Assembly (NCBI RefSeq): GCF_047948215.1
Contig: NC_134455.1
Span: 159,632,575 to 159,696,574 of the forward strand
Reading direction: 5' to 3'
Length of the DNA stretch: 64,000 bases
Source of the DNA: Lycorma delicatula
Taxonomy: Eukaryota > Arthropoda > Insecta > Hemiptera > Fulgoridae
The notes below the pieces were generated by a model. The model was given only the letters and a program-made list of their open reading frames with translations. It had not been told where the DNA came from and did not search any database. Both the position numbers and the translations under genes were made by a program. This document shows positions 38,101 through 43,500 of the stretch, one piece after another. The number at the start of each line of letters is the position of its first letter. The first letter of the stretch is position 1.

Positions 38101-40518
38101 TTGTTTTCAGACACTAACATAAGTGCATTCATTAATCATGAAGTAGGATCGCCACAATCATATCCAAAATTTTTATGTGTATGTTTAGCAACTGTACTTC
38201 TTTGAAGTTAAAACAAATAGTTTTTGTATATGTAGCTATAAAGACTTTTTTTTTATATTTATTATTGAATTTTTTTTTTAATAGATCCACAACTAGGTGT
38301 CAGTATTCGGCATGGAATTAAAGTATATAGTTGCATAAGAGATAAATGGCTCTTATTCTGTTGTCGTACACAACAAGAAAAATCAAAATGGTTAGAAGCT
38401 TTTGCTGAAGAAAGACGTTTAGTTGCTCAGGATTTGCGAGATGGTCTTGAATTTGCACCAGCTGCAAGACAACTTGCAAGGATAGCAGCAGCACAATGTT
38501 ATCGCCGACCTCCAAACAAACCGAGAGGTATACTAATTTCTTCTTCTATTTAAATGTAGCTTGCTCCTTATTTTATTTGCTTATTCTTATAAAAAATGTT
38601 ATAAAAGAACATTCTTCATTTTTTTGCTTAGTCGTAGAATAATAAAAAGGTTATTACTTTCATTATTATAATTTTTTATGTATATTCTAAGTAGTTTTAA
38701 ATGCTATGGTAGGTAATCATTAATAAATGCCAAAAGCATGCCTATCACCATGGATAGGTATCCATGGTCTTTGCCTTTCACCCAGTTCAAATTTTGGTCA
38801 GGTATTTCGCCAGGTAATTATTTCTCATGATTCTCGTGGTAAAAATGTTGATATTATATTTTCATAAACAAAGTTTGAGCACCTCTGTTGAATTAGTCAT
38901 CTTAAAAAAATACAGTACCTAGCATTTTATAATATTGGTGATCCAAGGGAACTATTGTTTTAAACATGACTGTATACACTTTAAACAATCAAATGGAACT
39001 TGTAATTTTATGTTTTTGTACTGTCATGACACTTCTTGTATTAAAAGCAGTTTTAAATGTAAAAATTTAATTATAAAATAATGTGTAGAACTAAGAAATT
39101 TTTCCTTAATAATATAAATTTAGTACATTAAATTGTTCAAATTTTCTGACATTGAAAGAAATGTCAGACCCCACTATTAATTTAGATTTTTGAAAAAAAC
39201 CAATCACAGGATATCAATATCTTCATTTTGTTGGCACAAACAAATTTTTAAAAAGCGTAAGGTAGAGAAATAGTGCATCTTACTTTTTAAAAAATATGAT
39301 ATACAGTATGTTAAATCGAAGTCTTGAAATTCTGTTTACAATTAATTTTTTTGATTCTGCCACATGAGTACCCTAATTCAAACTCTATGGTTTAAATGTA
39401 TTCTATTATAGATAAATAAATTGTTAAACAAAGCTAAATCTTTCTTGTACGTTCTTATTTTAATCTAATTAATTAAAAGTGACATTCTGAGCAAAACTCA
39501 CTACTTGGATAAAAAAATTAACACCCCTAAAGTATACAGTAGTTATTGTTATACAATAGTTTTGTATAGCAGTAAAATACAATATTTTTGCTTTTTGGTC
39601 ATTTTTAGGCTATTTAAATTTCTTATATATCTGTGTACATTTATGATTGATTACCATAAATTATTGAATCTGTTTCTATCTGTTGTTTATTTGTGTTGCC
39701 TGATATTGCTGTTTACAACACTGCAGACTCTGCTTTTTAAGACTTCTATTTATCACACTTATAATAGAATGATACTGTATGTAGCATGTATTTAATATGT
39801 CATACATTTAACATACAATATTTAACATATGTAAACATAAAAATGATATTTTAAAAGCTGATGAAATTTTGGATGCTGTCAAAAGGGTATAATGGTGAAA
39901 TTTTGCACAATTTGCCACAGATTTTGGATATTCATGAAAATTTGTACTTTTTTTAACAGAATAATTTGAGTAGATTTTAATTACAGATTTATAATTATCA
40001 TTATTTTTAAACATATCATGTCTCTTTAGATGTTCATTTAGTAAAGCTTCTCCTGGACTTTCTTGAAAAATCAACTTTCAATTGCTTATAATTTAGTTAA
40101 TTTGGCCAAAATTGATCTGCCTCCATTATTACCAAGATTTGTGTCAGAGGAAAGTAACCTGGATGAACACTATCATATTCTTTACAATTTGGAGATCCTA
40201 GTAATTTTGTACGCTACAGCACTGATATTTCTACATTCCTTATTCAGCTATTCTTATATGTAAAAAAGGTTTTCTATTTTTATATGTTCTTTGTTAAAAA
40301 TGTTAATTTTACTGTTAAAATAAATTATTTCAGGTAAAAATTACAAAAGAGGAATAGGTTCATCAGATGCAGTCGCATTATCAGCACGCTCTAATGGATT
40401 AAATGGTTCGACACATTCTTTGGGTCGTCGTGTTGGTACTTGGTTCACTTTTGGCGGTAATAAAAAGACTCGTGCCTTGGGCAGGGCTGCCACCCTTCAG
40501 ACAGTTCATCCGTCATGA
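2592..40518 (+). CDS. RhoGEF3: Rho guanine-nucleotide exchange factor, Asef/SPATA13/collybistin type (spliced, 5' partial)
   Basis: This spliced gene activates Rho-family GTPases (Rac/Cdc42 class in the family) by DH-PH-catalysed GDP release, at the cell cortex. Eleven exons were joined by hand: 2592-3241, 13534-13670, 17294-17473, 17953-18138, 22931-23110, 28579-28800, 29891-30031, 34278-34406, 35632-35716, 38285-38527 and 40334-40518. All junctions have AG/GT borders and matching phases, giving 778 residues with no internal stop. Order: basic Ser/Arg-rich region (1-262), SH3 (about 264-325), DH (about 345-530), PH (about 570-690) and a basic tail. The SH3-DH-PH order, the [12 protein letters not shown] start of the SH3 and the [20 protein letters not shown] block of the DH are characteristic of Asef and collybistin. 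The first exon begins in mid-codon, so upstream exons and the start lie outside the window. The symbol is by family resemblance to the fly orthologue and is less certain than the family. Confidence 0.93.
3242..4334. other. RhoGEF intron 1, left part
   Basis: AT-rich intron DNA. It holds a short (GT)n microsatellite near 3629-3650. An acceptor-like T-run at about 4048-4059 is followed by about 38 open codons in the phase of exon 1, but no donor would rejoin exon 2 in frame. Confidence 0.5.
4335..5070 (-). pseudogene. Polinton PLA2-like domain ORF with C-terminal part, broken
   Basis: On the - strand near 4970-4850 the frame reads [13 protein letters not shown] and then [12 protein letters not shown], the calcium-loop-like YCG context and the D-x-C segment of a viral-type phospholipase A2. 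In parvovirus VP1 and in Polinton/adintovirus proteins this domain helps the particle leave endosomes. The usual His-Asp catalytic pair is not intact: the C-x2-HD position reads CMDLGNWY. Further down, near 4500-4350, the frame reads [13 protein letters not shown] and [13 protein letters not shown]. Several stops and frameshifts break it, so no functional enzyme is expected. Confidence 0.65.
5080..5900 (-). pseudogene. Polinton structural-type ORF, broken
   Basis: Fragments on the - strand read [24 protein letters not shown] and [10 protein letters not shown], then further down [10 protein letters not shown] and [13 protein letters not shown]. The last two resemble the IWE...AGN-G-RNE blocks of a Polinton ORF whose homologues are annotated as uncharacterised transposon-derived proteins. 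It sits between the ATPase and the PLA2 frame on the same strand, as expected for one gene block. Many stops are present, and assignment to a specific capsid role is not possible. Confidence 0.5.
5900..6190 (-). repeat. Two degenerate copies of a coiled-coil coding segment within the Polinton
   Basis: On the - strand, one unit at about 6185-6085 reads LIPPTRPP...[15 protein letters not shown] and a second at about 6010-5910 reads [20 protein letters not shown] then [10 protein letters not shown]. The nucleotide text (agaaagttctt, ggtggtatcaa and tccatttcttcaatt) recurs at a spacing of about 170 bp. The heptad-like Leu/Glu/Lys pattern suggests a coiled coil that was internally duplicated before decay. 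Confidence 0.6.
6495..6710 (-). pseudogene. Polinton packaging ATPase fragment
   Basis: The - strand frame includes [20 protein letters not shown], then an [11 protein letters not shown] end. The hydrophobic strand followed by DD is the Walker B of FtsK/HerA-type (A32-like) genome-packaging ATPases of Polintons and large DNA viruses, and the HKN...LSQS text is the conserved sensor strand after it. The Walker A part should lie at higher coordinates but was not recognised, so only the second half of the domain survives. Confidence 0.7.
7140..7800 (+). pseudogene. Polinton capsid-type (possible minor capsid/penton) ORF, broken
   Basis: The + strand reads YNIKYFA, a stop, then [20 protein letters not shown] near 7240-7310. 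After frame changes come [10 protein letters not shown] near 7505-7535, [12 protein letters not shown] near 7590-7625 and [20 protein letters not shown] near 7685-7740. The order of an ERI-type helix, [13 protein letters not shown] and ITI.DQ blocks is typical of a small structural protein ORF of Polintons. At least four stops and two frameshifts are visible. Confidence 0.55.
8200..10490 (+). pseudogene. Polinton protein-primed DNA polymerase B, split by a mariner insertion
   Basis: The first part (about 8280-8692) has [32 protein letters not shown] and a Cys/His-rich region ([11 protein letters not shown]), which is the N-terminal finger region of these polymerases. After the mariner copy (8695-9548) the frame continues with [17 protein letters not shown] (the exonuclease Exo I-like D-x-E), [10 protein letters not shown], then, after stops, [18 protein letters not shown] and YVFDFKK near 9980-10180. 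DYEA and GYDAQF carry the expected acidic residues of the 3'-5' exonuclease. The polymerase palm motifs are not seen, so the C-terminal half is missing. Confidence 0.8.
8695..9548 (+). mobile_element. mariner element, internally deleted, with TIRs and TA target duplication
   Basis: The terminal inverted repeats begin c.aggtct.ttcaa.aaatatgtaga at both ends (left from 8695, right ending at 9548), flanked by TA at 8693-8694 and 9549-9550. The transposase frame gives the helix-turn-helix part ([35 protein letters not shown]) and, after a deletion of the middle, [27 protein letters not shown] and the C-terminal [15 protein letters not shown]. The first catalytic Asp region is deleted, so the element cannot move itself. 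It splits the Polinton polymerase cleanly at the TA. Confidence 0.9.
10501..11150. other. Intron 1 DNA, nothing firmly identified
   Basis: AT-rich sequence after the last recognisable polymerase fragment. It may include eroded Polinton sequence. A short open frame at 10947-11132 has no recognised content. Confidence 0.4.
11155..11245. repeat. Compound microsatellite (GT)n(TA)n(CATA)n
   Basis: Uninterrupted GT, then TA, then a long run of CATA repeats ending in CACACATACATACA. Confidence 0.95.
11609..11880 (+). repeat. Tandem pair of a 137-bp unit
   Basis: The unit starts agtacattcataaaaaatt and occurs at 11609-11745 and again from 11746 to about 11880. I see one difference, g at 11702 against a at 11839. 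A diverged third copy lies at about 21000-21140, next to an inverted arm of the same sequence at about 20858-20930. The family is probably a small hairpin-type non-autonomous element. Confidence 0.85.
11985..12105 (+). repeat. Dispersed repeat, copy A (pair with 16954-17065)
   Basis: The block ccagaaa.aaacac.ttttaggttt through taaaaatttgtaacaaaaca and tgtagagaattcaattat is shared, in the same direction, with 16954-17065. The two are nearly identical over about 80 bp. Both lie in RhoGEF introns. Confidence 0.8.
12106..13533. other. Intron 1, right part
   Basis: AT-rich. Contains a perfect 24-bp palindrome (tctcctattata and its complement) at about 12400-12423. No reading frame was recognised. 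Confidence 0.5.
13534..13670 (+). CDS. RhoGEF3: RhoGEF exon 2: linker before SH3
   Basis: The exon completes the split Gly codon and codes an acidic linker (ISEDEKG-like, then [20 protein letters not shown]) ending in FEQ. The Ser/Asp/Glu pattern suggests casein-kinase-type phosphorylation. The acceptor is ttgtag and the donor is gttcaa, a weak match to consensus, so the exact 3' border is the least certain in the gene. Ending at 13670 gives phase 0, which fits the next exon. If it were read through, a stop would follow within about 20 codons. Confidence 0.75.
13671..15505. other. Intron 2, left part
   Basis: Mostly AT-rich. A GC-richer block at about 14500-14850 reads on the - strand [20 protein letters not shown], which could be a decayed transposase helix-turn-helix, but this is weak. 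Low-complexity TTTTA repeats lie at 14955-15020. No host gene was seen. Confidence 0.45.
15508..16837 (-). mobile_element. Tc1/mariner-type element, near full length, transposase broken
   Basis: Ends read cag..tgattttttagtcctgttacccaa, inverted at the right side (ending at 16837), flanked by TA at 15506-15507 and 16838-16839. Length is 1330 bp. The transposase on the - strand has the helix-turn-helix ([20 protein letters not shown]), the GRPTRL hook, [15 protein letters not shown] (first catalytic Asp), [13 protein letters not shown] (second) and [20 protein letters not shown] (third). Three TGA stops, near 16540, 16435 and 16251, and a frameshift near 16560 inactivate it. The C-terminal 195 codons (15620-16207) are open. 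Confidence 0.92.
16954..17065 (+). repeat. Dispersed repeat, copy B (pair with 11985-12105)
   Basis: Matches 11985-12105 in the same direction. Copy B directly abuts the broken duplicate of RhoGEF exon 4 at 17066-17178, so the two duplications may have arisen in one event. Confidence 0.8.
17066..17178 (+). pseudogene. Broken partial copy of RhoGEF exon 4 and its intron flank
   Basis: Sequence acaagaagatacagttgaag at 17082-17101 and gcatcaggaggtagcaaaca at 17119-17138 match exon 4 (17953-18138) at about 90 per cent or better. The copy also keeps intron text before the exon (ttatgtgtgg), so it came from genomic DNA and not from mRNA. About 30 bp that contain the acceptor and first codons are missing after gtgtgg. 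A small deletion (ctatggcatc to ctgcatc) and a duplicated aactagc break the frame. Lying before the SH3 exon, it cannot be spliced as a normal DH exon. Confidence 0.85.
17294..17473 (+). CDS. RhoGEF3: RhoGEF exon 3: SH3 domain
   Basis: This 60-codon exon holds nearly the whole SH3 domain. Visible hallmarks are the ALYDY-equivalent [10 protein letters not shown], the RT-loop acidic residues [12 protein letters not shown], the WWWG ligand-binding tryptophans and the GWFPSAFVR end (a GWFP-S-FV-type motif with Ala in place of the usual Asn/Ser). In Asef and collybistin this SH3 packs on the DH and PH to inhibit the enzyme. The acceptor is tttcag and the donor gtaatt; both ends are phase 0. An in-frame Met at the second codon would permit a short isoform starting here, but no promoter was identified. 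Confidence 0.93.
17669..17754 (+). repeat. Two tandem copies of a 43-bp unit
   Basis: agctaataactgat.agttcc followed by tatagcctgtgg.tacacta occurs twice with a period of 43 bp and two or three differences. It lies in the short intron between the SH3 and DH exons. Confidence 0.9.
17953..18138 (+). CDS. RhoGEF3: RhoGEF exon 4: SH3-DH linker and DH conserved region 1
   Basis: The exon codes [12 protein letters not shown], a linker typical of Asef after the SH3, then a basic stretch (LRRRTSIS) and the start of the DH domain: [20 protein letters not shown]. This is conserved region 1, whose glutamate contacts switch 1 of the GTPase in known DH structures. Acceptor ttgcag, donor gtaatt, both phase 0. 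A mutated partial copy of this exon lies upstream at 17083-17178. Confidence 0.92.
18206..19514 (-). mobile_element. mariner element (D,D34D type), transposase broken
   Basis: Perfect-looking terminal repeats, cgaggtgcgacaataaagta at the left and its complement at the right, lie beside TA at 18204-18205 and 19515-19516. Length is 1309 bp. Transposase on the - strand: [47 protein letters not shown] (first Asp), [13 protein letters not shown] (second) and [17 protein letters not shown] (third). The frame changes several times, so the enzyme is dead, although all three catalytic Asp positions can still be read. Confidence 0.93.
19521..20832 (+). mobile_element. mariner element, second, next to the previous one
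   Basis: Ends read c.agggtgaatcaaat at 19521 and its complement ending at 20832. TA precedes the left end, but the right neighbour reads aa, so one side of the target site has mutated. The transposase on the + strand starts [12 protein letters not shown] near 19678 and continues with [50 protein letters not shown] and a C-terminal [20 protein letters not shown]. There are many stops and frameshifts. It carries a 37-bp perfect palindromic insertion near its start. Confidence 0.88.
19709..19747. repeat. Perfect inverted repeat inside the mariner transposase
   Basis: atgattatatgtcatg, then ttg, then catgacatataatcat form a hairpin with 16-bp arms. The surrounding transposase would read [13 protein letters not shown] without it, so the arms look like a local inverted duplication of existing sequence. 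Confidence 0.85.
20858..21140. repeat. Hairpin-type repeat related to the 11609 tandem pair
   Basis: An inverted arm at about 20858-20930 and a direct copy at about 21000-21140 share agataagatat, aaattaag.taagatat and gt.gttta.tt sequence with the unit at 11609. The arrangement (arm, spacer of about 70 bp, opposite arm) suggests a small MITE whose single arm was copied in tandem at 11609. Confidence 0.65.
21380..21510 (-). repeat. Degraded tRNA-derived SINE fragment
   Basis: On the - strand a tRNA-like text can be read: gtagagaggcagcatctcca, then tgaatttgattcccagtcagg, a B-box-like segment. The same gattc..tggtcaggc.tggca text appears at 48810-48850. Decay is heavy and no target duplication was found. 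Confidence 0.5.
22258..22583 (-). repeat. tRNA-derived SINE with 14-bp target duplication
   Basis: Read on the - strand from 22569 to 22272, the element opens with cccaccgggttggtctagtg, where tggtctagtgg fits the pol III A box, followed about 50 bp later by gcgttcaagtcct (B box). It ends in a short A/G-rich tail. The host sequence aaggcaataaactt occurs at both sides (22258-22271 and 22570-22583), a perfect target-site duplication that proves LINE-driven insertion. Length without duplication is 298 bp. The internal promoter boxes look intact, so transcription is possible. It is not a functional tRNA gene: no full cloverleaf could be drawn. Confidence 0.92.
22931..23110 (+). CDS. RhoGEF3: RhoGEF exon 5: DH domain, conserved region 2 area
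   Basis: The exon codes 60 residues from [17 protein letters not shown] through [20 protein letters not shown] to IGDTFLKH. The [12 protein letters not shown]...L..F...FL pattern is the helical core of DH domains; in collybistin-type GEFs the matching text ends at the same place before the YSEYC block. Acceptor ttccag, donor gtaagt, both phase 0. Confidence 0.92.
23332..24303 (+). mobile_element. Tc1/mariner-type element, internally deleted
   Basis: Ends read caggatgagcagcataaaac and, inverted, caggtgagcaacataaaac, flanked by TA at 23330-23331 and 24304-24305. The 972-bp element keeps transposase fragments: [39 protein letters not shown] and [19 protein letters not shown] (first catalytic Asp region). 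It jumps then to a C-terminal part. The second and third catalytic positions are deleted. Confidence 0.85.
24841..24990 (+). repeat. Direct repeat flanking a transposase remnant, left copy
   Basis: ccggtgaaattaggccatac and the next 130 bp or so recur at 26134-26280 with a few differences. The two copies lie 1292 bp apart, with a transposase remnant between them. Confidence 0.85.
25550..26115 (+). pseudogene. Transposase remnant with DUF4817-like N-terminus (mariner-like)
   Basis: The + strand reads [40 protein letters not shown], then [19 protein letters not shown] and, in other frames, [27 protein letters not shown] and [17 protein letters not shown]. The first block is the helix-turn-helix found at the start of many insect mariner-like transposases (Y..M.F.YG..NGNA..A...Y....P.RR). 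The catalytic half is reduced to short pieces, with three or more frameshifts. Confidence 0.7.
26134..26280 (+). repeat. Direct repeat flanking a transposase remnant, right copy
   Basis: Right partner of 24841-24990. Identical over most of its length, including the tttaggatgttaat and cccagaatcttatctgtagg segments. Confidence 0.85.
26281..28578. other. Intron 5, right part, nothing recognised
   Basis: AT-rich intron sequence up to the exon 6 acceptor. A short open frame at 27206-27403 has no recognised content. Confidence 0.5.
28579..28800 (+). CDS. RhoGEF3: RhoGEF exon 6: DH domain, conserved region 3
   Basis: The exon codes the C-terminal half of the DH domain: [38 protein letters not shown] and the conserved-region-3 helix [20 protein letters not shown], which forms most of the GTPase contact in DH proteins. 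The YSEYC and FFEACRL blocks point to the Asef/collybistin branch rather than other DH-PH families. Acceptor tttacag, donor gtattt, both phase 0. Confidence 0.95.
28801..29444. other. Intron 6, left part, nothing recognised
   Basis: AT-rich intron DNA with no repeat family or reading frame identified. Confidence 0.5.
29445..29762. mobile_element. hAT-type non-autonomous element (MITE) with 8-bp target duplication
   Basis: Ends read cagtgattcccaaact and, inverted, cagtggttcccaaactt, the standard hAT terminus. The 8-bp sequence acctaagc is repeated exactly at 29445-29452 and 29755-29762, as expected for hAT insertion. The 302-bp inside (29453-29754) has no reading frame. Confidence 0.95.
29891..30031 (+). 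CDS. RhoGEF3: RhoGEF exon 7: end of DH and DH-PH linker helix
   Basis: The exon codes 47 residues, including [20 protein letters not shown] and [15 protein letters not shown]. The A..AM..VA..INERKR..E helix joins DH to PH in this family. Acceptor tttcag, donor gtatga, both phase 0. A 302-bp hAT-type element ends 136 bp upstream of the acceptor. Confidence 0.94.
30032..32280. other. Intron 7, left part, nothing recognised
   Basis: AT-rich, with a (TA)n microsatellite at about 31630-31653. No gene or named repeat was recognised. Confidence 0.5.
32300..33170 (+). pseudogene. mariner transposase remnant (SETMAR-like type)
   Basis: The + strand reads [40 protein letters not shown], then in other frames a [12 protein letters not shown] piece, [20 protein letters not shown] and [14 protein letters not shown]. 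The first blocks match the N-terminus of mariner transposases related to the one in vertebrate SETMAR. The D.L...P.SP.LA.SDYFLF third motif survives with changes. Frameshifts and stops are numerous. Terminal repeats were not found. Confidence 0.75.
33171..34277. other. Intron 7, right part, nothing recognised
   Basis: AT-rich sequence before exon 8. No feature recognised. Confidence 0.5.
34278..34406 (+). CDS. RhoGEF3: RhoGEF exon 8: PH domain, first strands
   Basis: The exon codes [20 protein letters not shown], then [14 protein letters not shown]. The LIYQGE start and [11 protein letters not shown] strand match the PH opening of Asef and collybistin, where the PH domain binds phosphoinositides or the GTPase. 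Acceptor tttcag, donor gtaatc, both phase 0. Confidence 0.94.
34407..35631. other. Intron 8, nothing recognised
   Basis: AT-rich intron DNA with no recognised repeat or frame. Confidence 0.5.
35632..35716 (+). CDS. RhoGEF3: RhoGEF exon 9: PH domain, middle strands
   Basis: The exon codes [20 protein letters not shown] and VINVADGK, matching D..RR...YYKGR.DMD...V.D..DG in collybistin. It ends with one base (g) of a codon. The donor gtaagt is strong. Joined to 38285 it gives [11 protein letters not shown]; joined to the candidate cassette at 38111 it gives DGK-D-TNIS. Confidence 0.93.
36186..36412. repeat. Hairpin-type MITE with about 45-bp arms
   Basis: ttattctgcacagaatggcc and tgcaaatatatca at 36199-36230 are matched in inverse orientation by tgacatatttgtgggccatt and ctgagcagaataa at 36365-36397. 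The spacer is about 135 bp. No target duplication was fixed, so the superfamily is unknown. Confidence 0.7.
36720..37415 (+). pseudogene. PIF/Harbinger transposase remnant (DDE_4 nuclease)
   Basis: The + strand reads an [11 protein letters not shown] start, then after a deletion [20 protein letters not shown] near 36980-37030, [20 protein letters not shown] near 37050-37105 and a tail of TPLQISK...SSGKVPWQD ending near 37412. This is the order of the Harbinger nuclease end: GDEAF.L...LM.P, then FN..LSRAR..VE..FG.L, then the C-terminal VPWQD. The two upstream acidic motifs are missing. Stops and a frameshift mark it as dead. It lies in RhoGEF intron 9. Confidence 0.7.
37550..37700 (-). pseudogene. 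Possible second Harbinger ORF fragment
   Basis: The - strand is open for about 43 codons reading [16 protein letters not shown] and [20 protein letters not shown]. Harbinger elements often carry a second, convergent gene for a Myb/MADF-type protein, and the position just beyond the nuclease end fits. The sequence itself is not diagnostic. Confidence 0.3.
38111..38178 (+). CDS. Candidate alternative exon inside the PH coding region
   Basis: A good acceptor (pyrimidine tract, then ttttcag) ends at 38110. From there the phase set by exon 9 stays open as [20 protein letters not shown] and FL. Two donors follow. Use of gtgtat at 38177 makes a 66-nt exon that keeps the frame and inserts 22 residues into the PH domain. 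Use of the stronger gtatgt at 38179 makes a 68-nt exon that meets a stop (TAG) four codons into the next exon. It may be a cassette or poison exon, or merely an open stretch after a chance acceptor; nothing in vertebrate relatives that I recall matches it. Confidence 0.4.
38285..38527 (+). CDS. RhoGEF3: RhoGEF exon 10: end of PH domain
   Basis: The exon codes [20 protein letters not shown], then [20 protein letters not shown] and EERRLVAQD. The tryptophan in KWLEAF is the invariant Trp of the PH C-terminal helix. The following stretch ([20 protein letters not shown]) is basic and alanine-rich, in place of the ISENQKKQA segment of vertebrate relatives. The acceptor is aatag after a long T-run; the donor gtatac leaves one base. 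Confidence 0.94.
38528..40333. other. Intron 10, possible eroded SINE near 38750-38840
   Basis: AT-rich intron. At 38777-38810 the text cagttcaaattttggtcagg resembles the B-box region of the SINE type at 48810, but the match is short. No frame recognised. Confidence 0.3.
40334..40518 (+). CDS. RhoGEF3: RhoGEF exon 11: C-terminal tail and stop
   Basis: The exon codes about 60 residues rich in Gly, Ser, Lys and Arg, including [35 protein letters not shown] and LQTVHPS, then TGA at 40516-40518. The [13 protein letters not shown] patch resembles the FWHTFNRLTPFRK end of vertebrate Asef/collybistin in position and character. Acceptor tttcag. The GC content of this exon is clearly above its surroundings. 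Confidence 0.92.
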
Positions 40519-43500
40519 GAACAAGTGATCGTCACAGTCAAGGGATGGGTGTGACGATAATAAATTAAATACCTGTAATATTTATATCTTAATGACTTAA
40601 TTAATTATTAATATTCATTTTAATAATAATATTTCTATTATTATTATTATCATTATTATTACTACTGACCATTATTATACTTACTGCTGTTAATATTATT
40701 ATGTAATAAATAATTATAGTTTTATTTCATTAAGACTGATTGTATTGCATTGATTAAAATGCAAATATGGTATGAAGAGGGTTGATTTTAATGACTTTTG
40801 TAATTTTTCATCATCAATCTATTGAGTTTGAATTATTAAGTATTAAACAAGTTAATGTGTCTCCTTTGGAATAAATATGATCTTTTTTACTGCTATAGAA
40901 TTACAGAATTCTTCACATATTCAGTAAACATAACATATTATACAGTAAATAATTGTTATGTTTTTATTTGATTACAGGAGATCTTGAATAAAGACATAAT
41001 GGTTTCTGTTTGAGGTCTTGCACATTTTTCATGCTTTTTTTTTTTTTTTTTTTTATCTTGTTTAGTGGAACTCTATTATGATAACAATTTTAATTTAGCT
41101 AAAATTATATTGTAATAAGTTGTAGAATTATGAACAGCTGTTGTTAATTTTTTTAAATCTCACGTTTTCATATGTATCAATGAAGAACCTAGTGTTTAGC
41201 ACATTAAACATGAAATATTTAATCATTCCTTTTTCTTAACCTTTTAGGCCATTATTTTTAACCTTTGTTAATGTTTTATGACTAGCGTCAACTGCTACGG
41301 TCTTTAGCTGCAGTTATTGTTTTAATTTTTTACTTATGGGATCTTGTGCATTATTTGTTTTATATTTGAAACATATTAATTGGGCTATTTATCAGTTGAT
41401 ACTATTTAAGTTTACTGTTACACATTTTTTTAACTTAATATCTTTTACTAATGCTCTTCTTTTTATAAATAATTTACTTCCTCATTCCAAAATTTCTGAA
41501 ATATTTTATTCTGCTTTTTTGTTATTGTAACTATAGTGCAAACGTTTCACTGCTAAACTCAAAACCCAAAAAATGCACATAAGACCTTAAACATTACTTA
41601 ACTATTTTATCGTGGTGCTGTTACTCAATTCACCCTAATATTTTGTTATAAGTTGTTTTTTCTTATTTCAAGGACTTTAGGTATTCTTTCAAGTATGTTT
41701 GTCTAAATCAGTGTAACAATTACCATTCTCTGGAAATTTAAAAAAAATTGTTGGAGTTAAAACATTAAGTTAACACCCTTTACATCTAATTTAAAGAGTG
41801 TTAACTGACTATCAAATTTTAAATAGAATATCAACTTTCTCAAAATCATCAATTTTGCGACTTGTACAAATATTTAGTTAGCTACAGGAAATCTTTTGTT
41901 TATTTTCTATCGGTCTCCAAATCATCTTATATTCATTGATTAATCTGTGATAACATAGTGCAGTTATGTGCAGCCACATCTGTTGTAAATTTTTGTAACC
42001 TTATTGATGGTAATGTTACTATGTGAGGAAATTCTAGTTTTGTTATTTAGTGTTCATATATGTACAAATTCTTTTTTTTTTGGTTTCTTTTCTTACTGAA
42101 ATTGCAAATACTGGATGCATACTTAATTCTTAGCAATTATTAAAACTTATTTACTTTATAATTTATTCAAGTGTTTTTTTTTCTTTTTTTTTAAATCTCG
42201 TTTCTTCTATAGCTTTCTTTCATTTCATATTTCAAAAGTAGAAATCTTTATTATACTATCATTCTCACATCGTTTTTAAAATTGACAAAAGAGATATGTT
42301 TATATATAATGTTTTTAACTTTTCCCATTACTAAAAGATGATCTTATTCACAATCAATGGTCATTCATAATCTCTATTATGTGTAAATATTGATAATATG
42401 CATTGTTACTATCATATTATTCAGTTACTTTTAGTTTTATTTTAAATTTTATGTAGATTTTGAAATTGTTGCCTTAAATTTTTTATGTACCAAAATAACT
42501 TCTTACAGAGCTCTTTTCCAGCATATTTTTCAAGGTATTTATACTGCAACACCTTGACTGCTGCCTTACTGATCTCAGGGTAAGACTGAACTTTTTATCA
42601 TTTAACTTAAACATATTTTATCTTCTCATCTCTGTTAATTATATATTATGACAATATATTGCATCAGTAACCTTCGTTAAAAACTCTACTGTCAAATTTA
42701 TTTATTTATTTTGTCAGATTAATTTATTTCTGCACTTCGTAACCATATATTTCATTCATTAATATCAGATTTAATTTAAAAAAAATTAATCTTAACTTGT
42801 ACATTGTTTGTCATATGAGAGGTTTGTTTAATTGGTGGGTGTGTTTGTGTATAAAACTTACGAGCAGTATCACTGATAATAATAGTTAATAAATACTACA
42901 CTGTGAATTTTAACATTGAAAAGCAGTAATTATTCTTCATCATAAGATAAGATATAAAAATAATTGCTTAATTTTGGATTGCCATAAAAAAAAATCAAAA
43001 TGCTTATAAATATAAACATCAAGAAACATATCATTTATATTTTAATAAAGCAAACAAAGCAAATTATTTTTTTTATTATTAATTTTAATAAACTATTTTT
43101 TCCTTTATTCTGTATATACAATTTAGAAGCCCAATAATTCTGATAAAACAATTCCAAACAGCTCAGACTAAGATGTTTTTTCCGTAGCCAAGCTATATGG
43201 ATTATTATATAAGTTAATAAGTTAACTGAATTTATAGAACTAAAAGTGGCTAGCAACCAAGGTGTTGAAAGATATTTCTGGTTTGTGTTAGCTCCTATAA
43301 TTCCACATGCCAAAATTATATCCATTTATTTTTTTAATTTTTTATACATTTTTTTTTTTTACATGGCATAATAACATCTAGGCATTGATATTCTCACCCA
43401 CATGAATTTATTTTTTTCTCTTTCTAAGTATTTTGTTTACCTCAGGAAGTAGCTAACAAATTTTAGATTCATCCACAATGAAATGTTCTTTGTTAACAAT

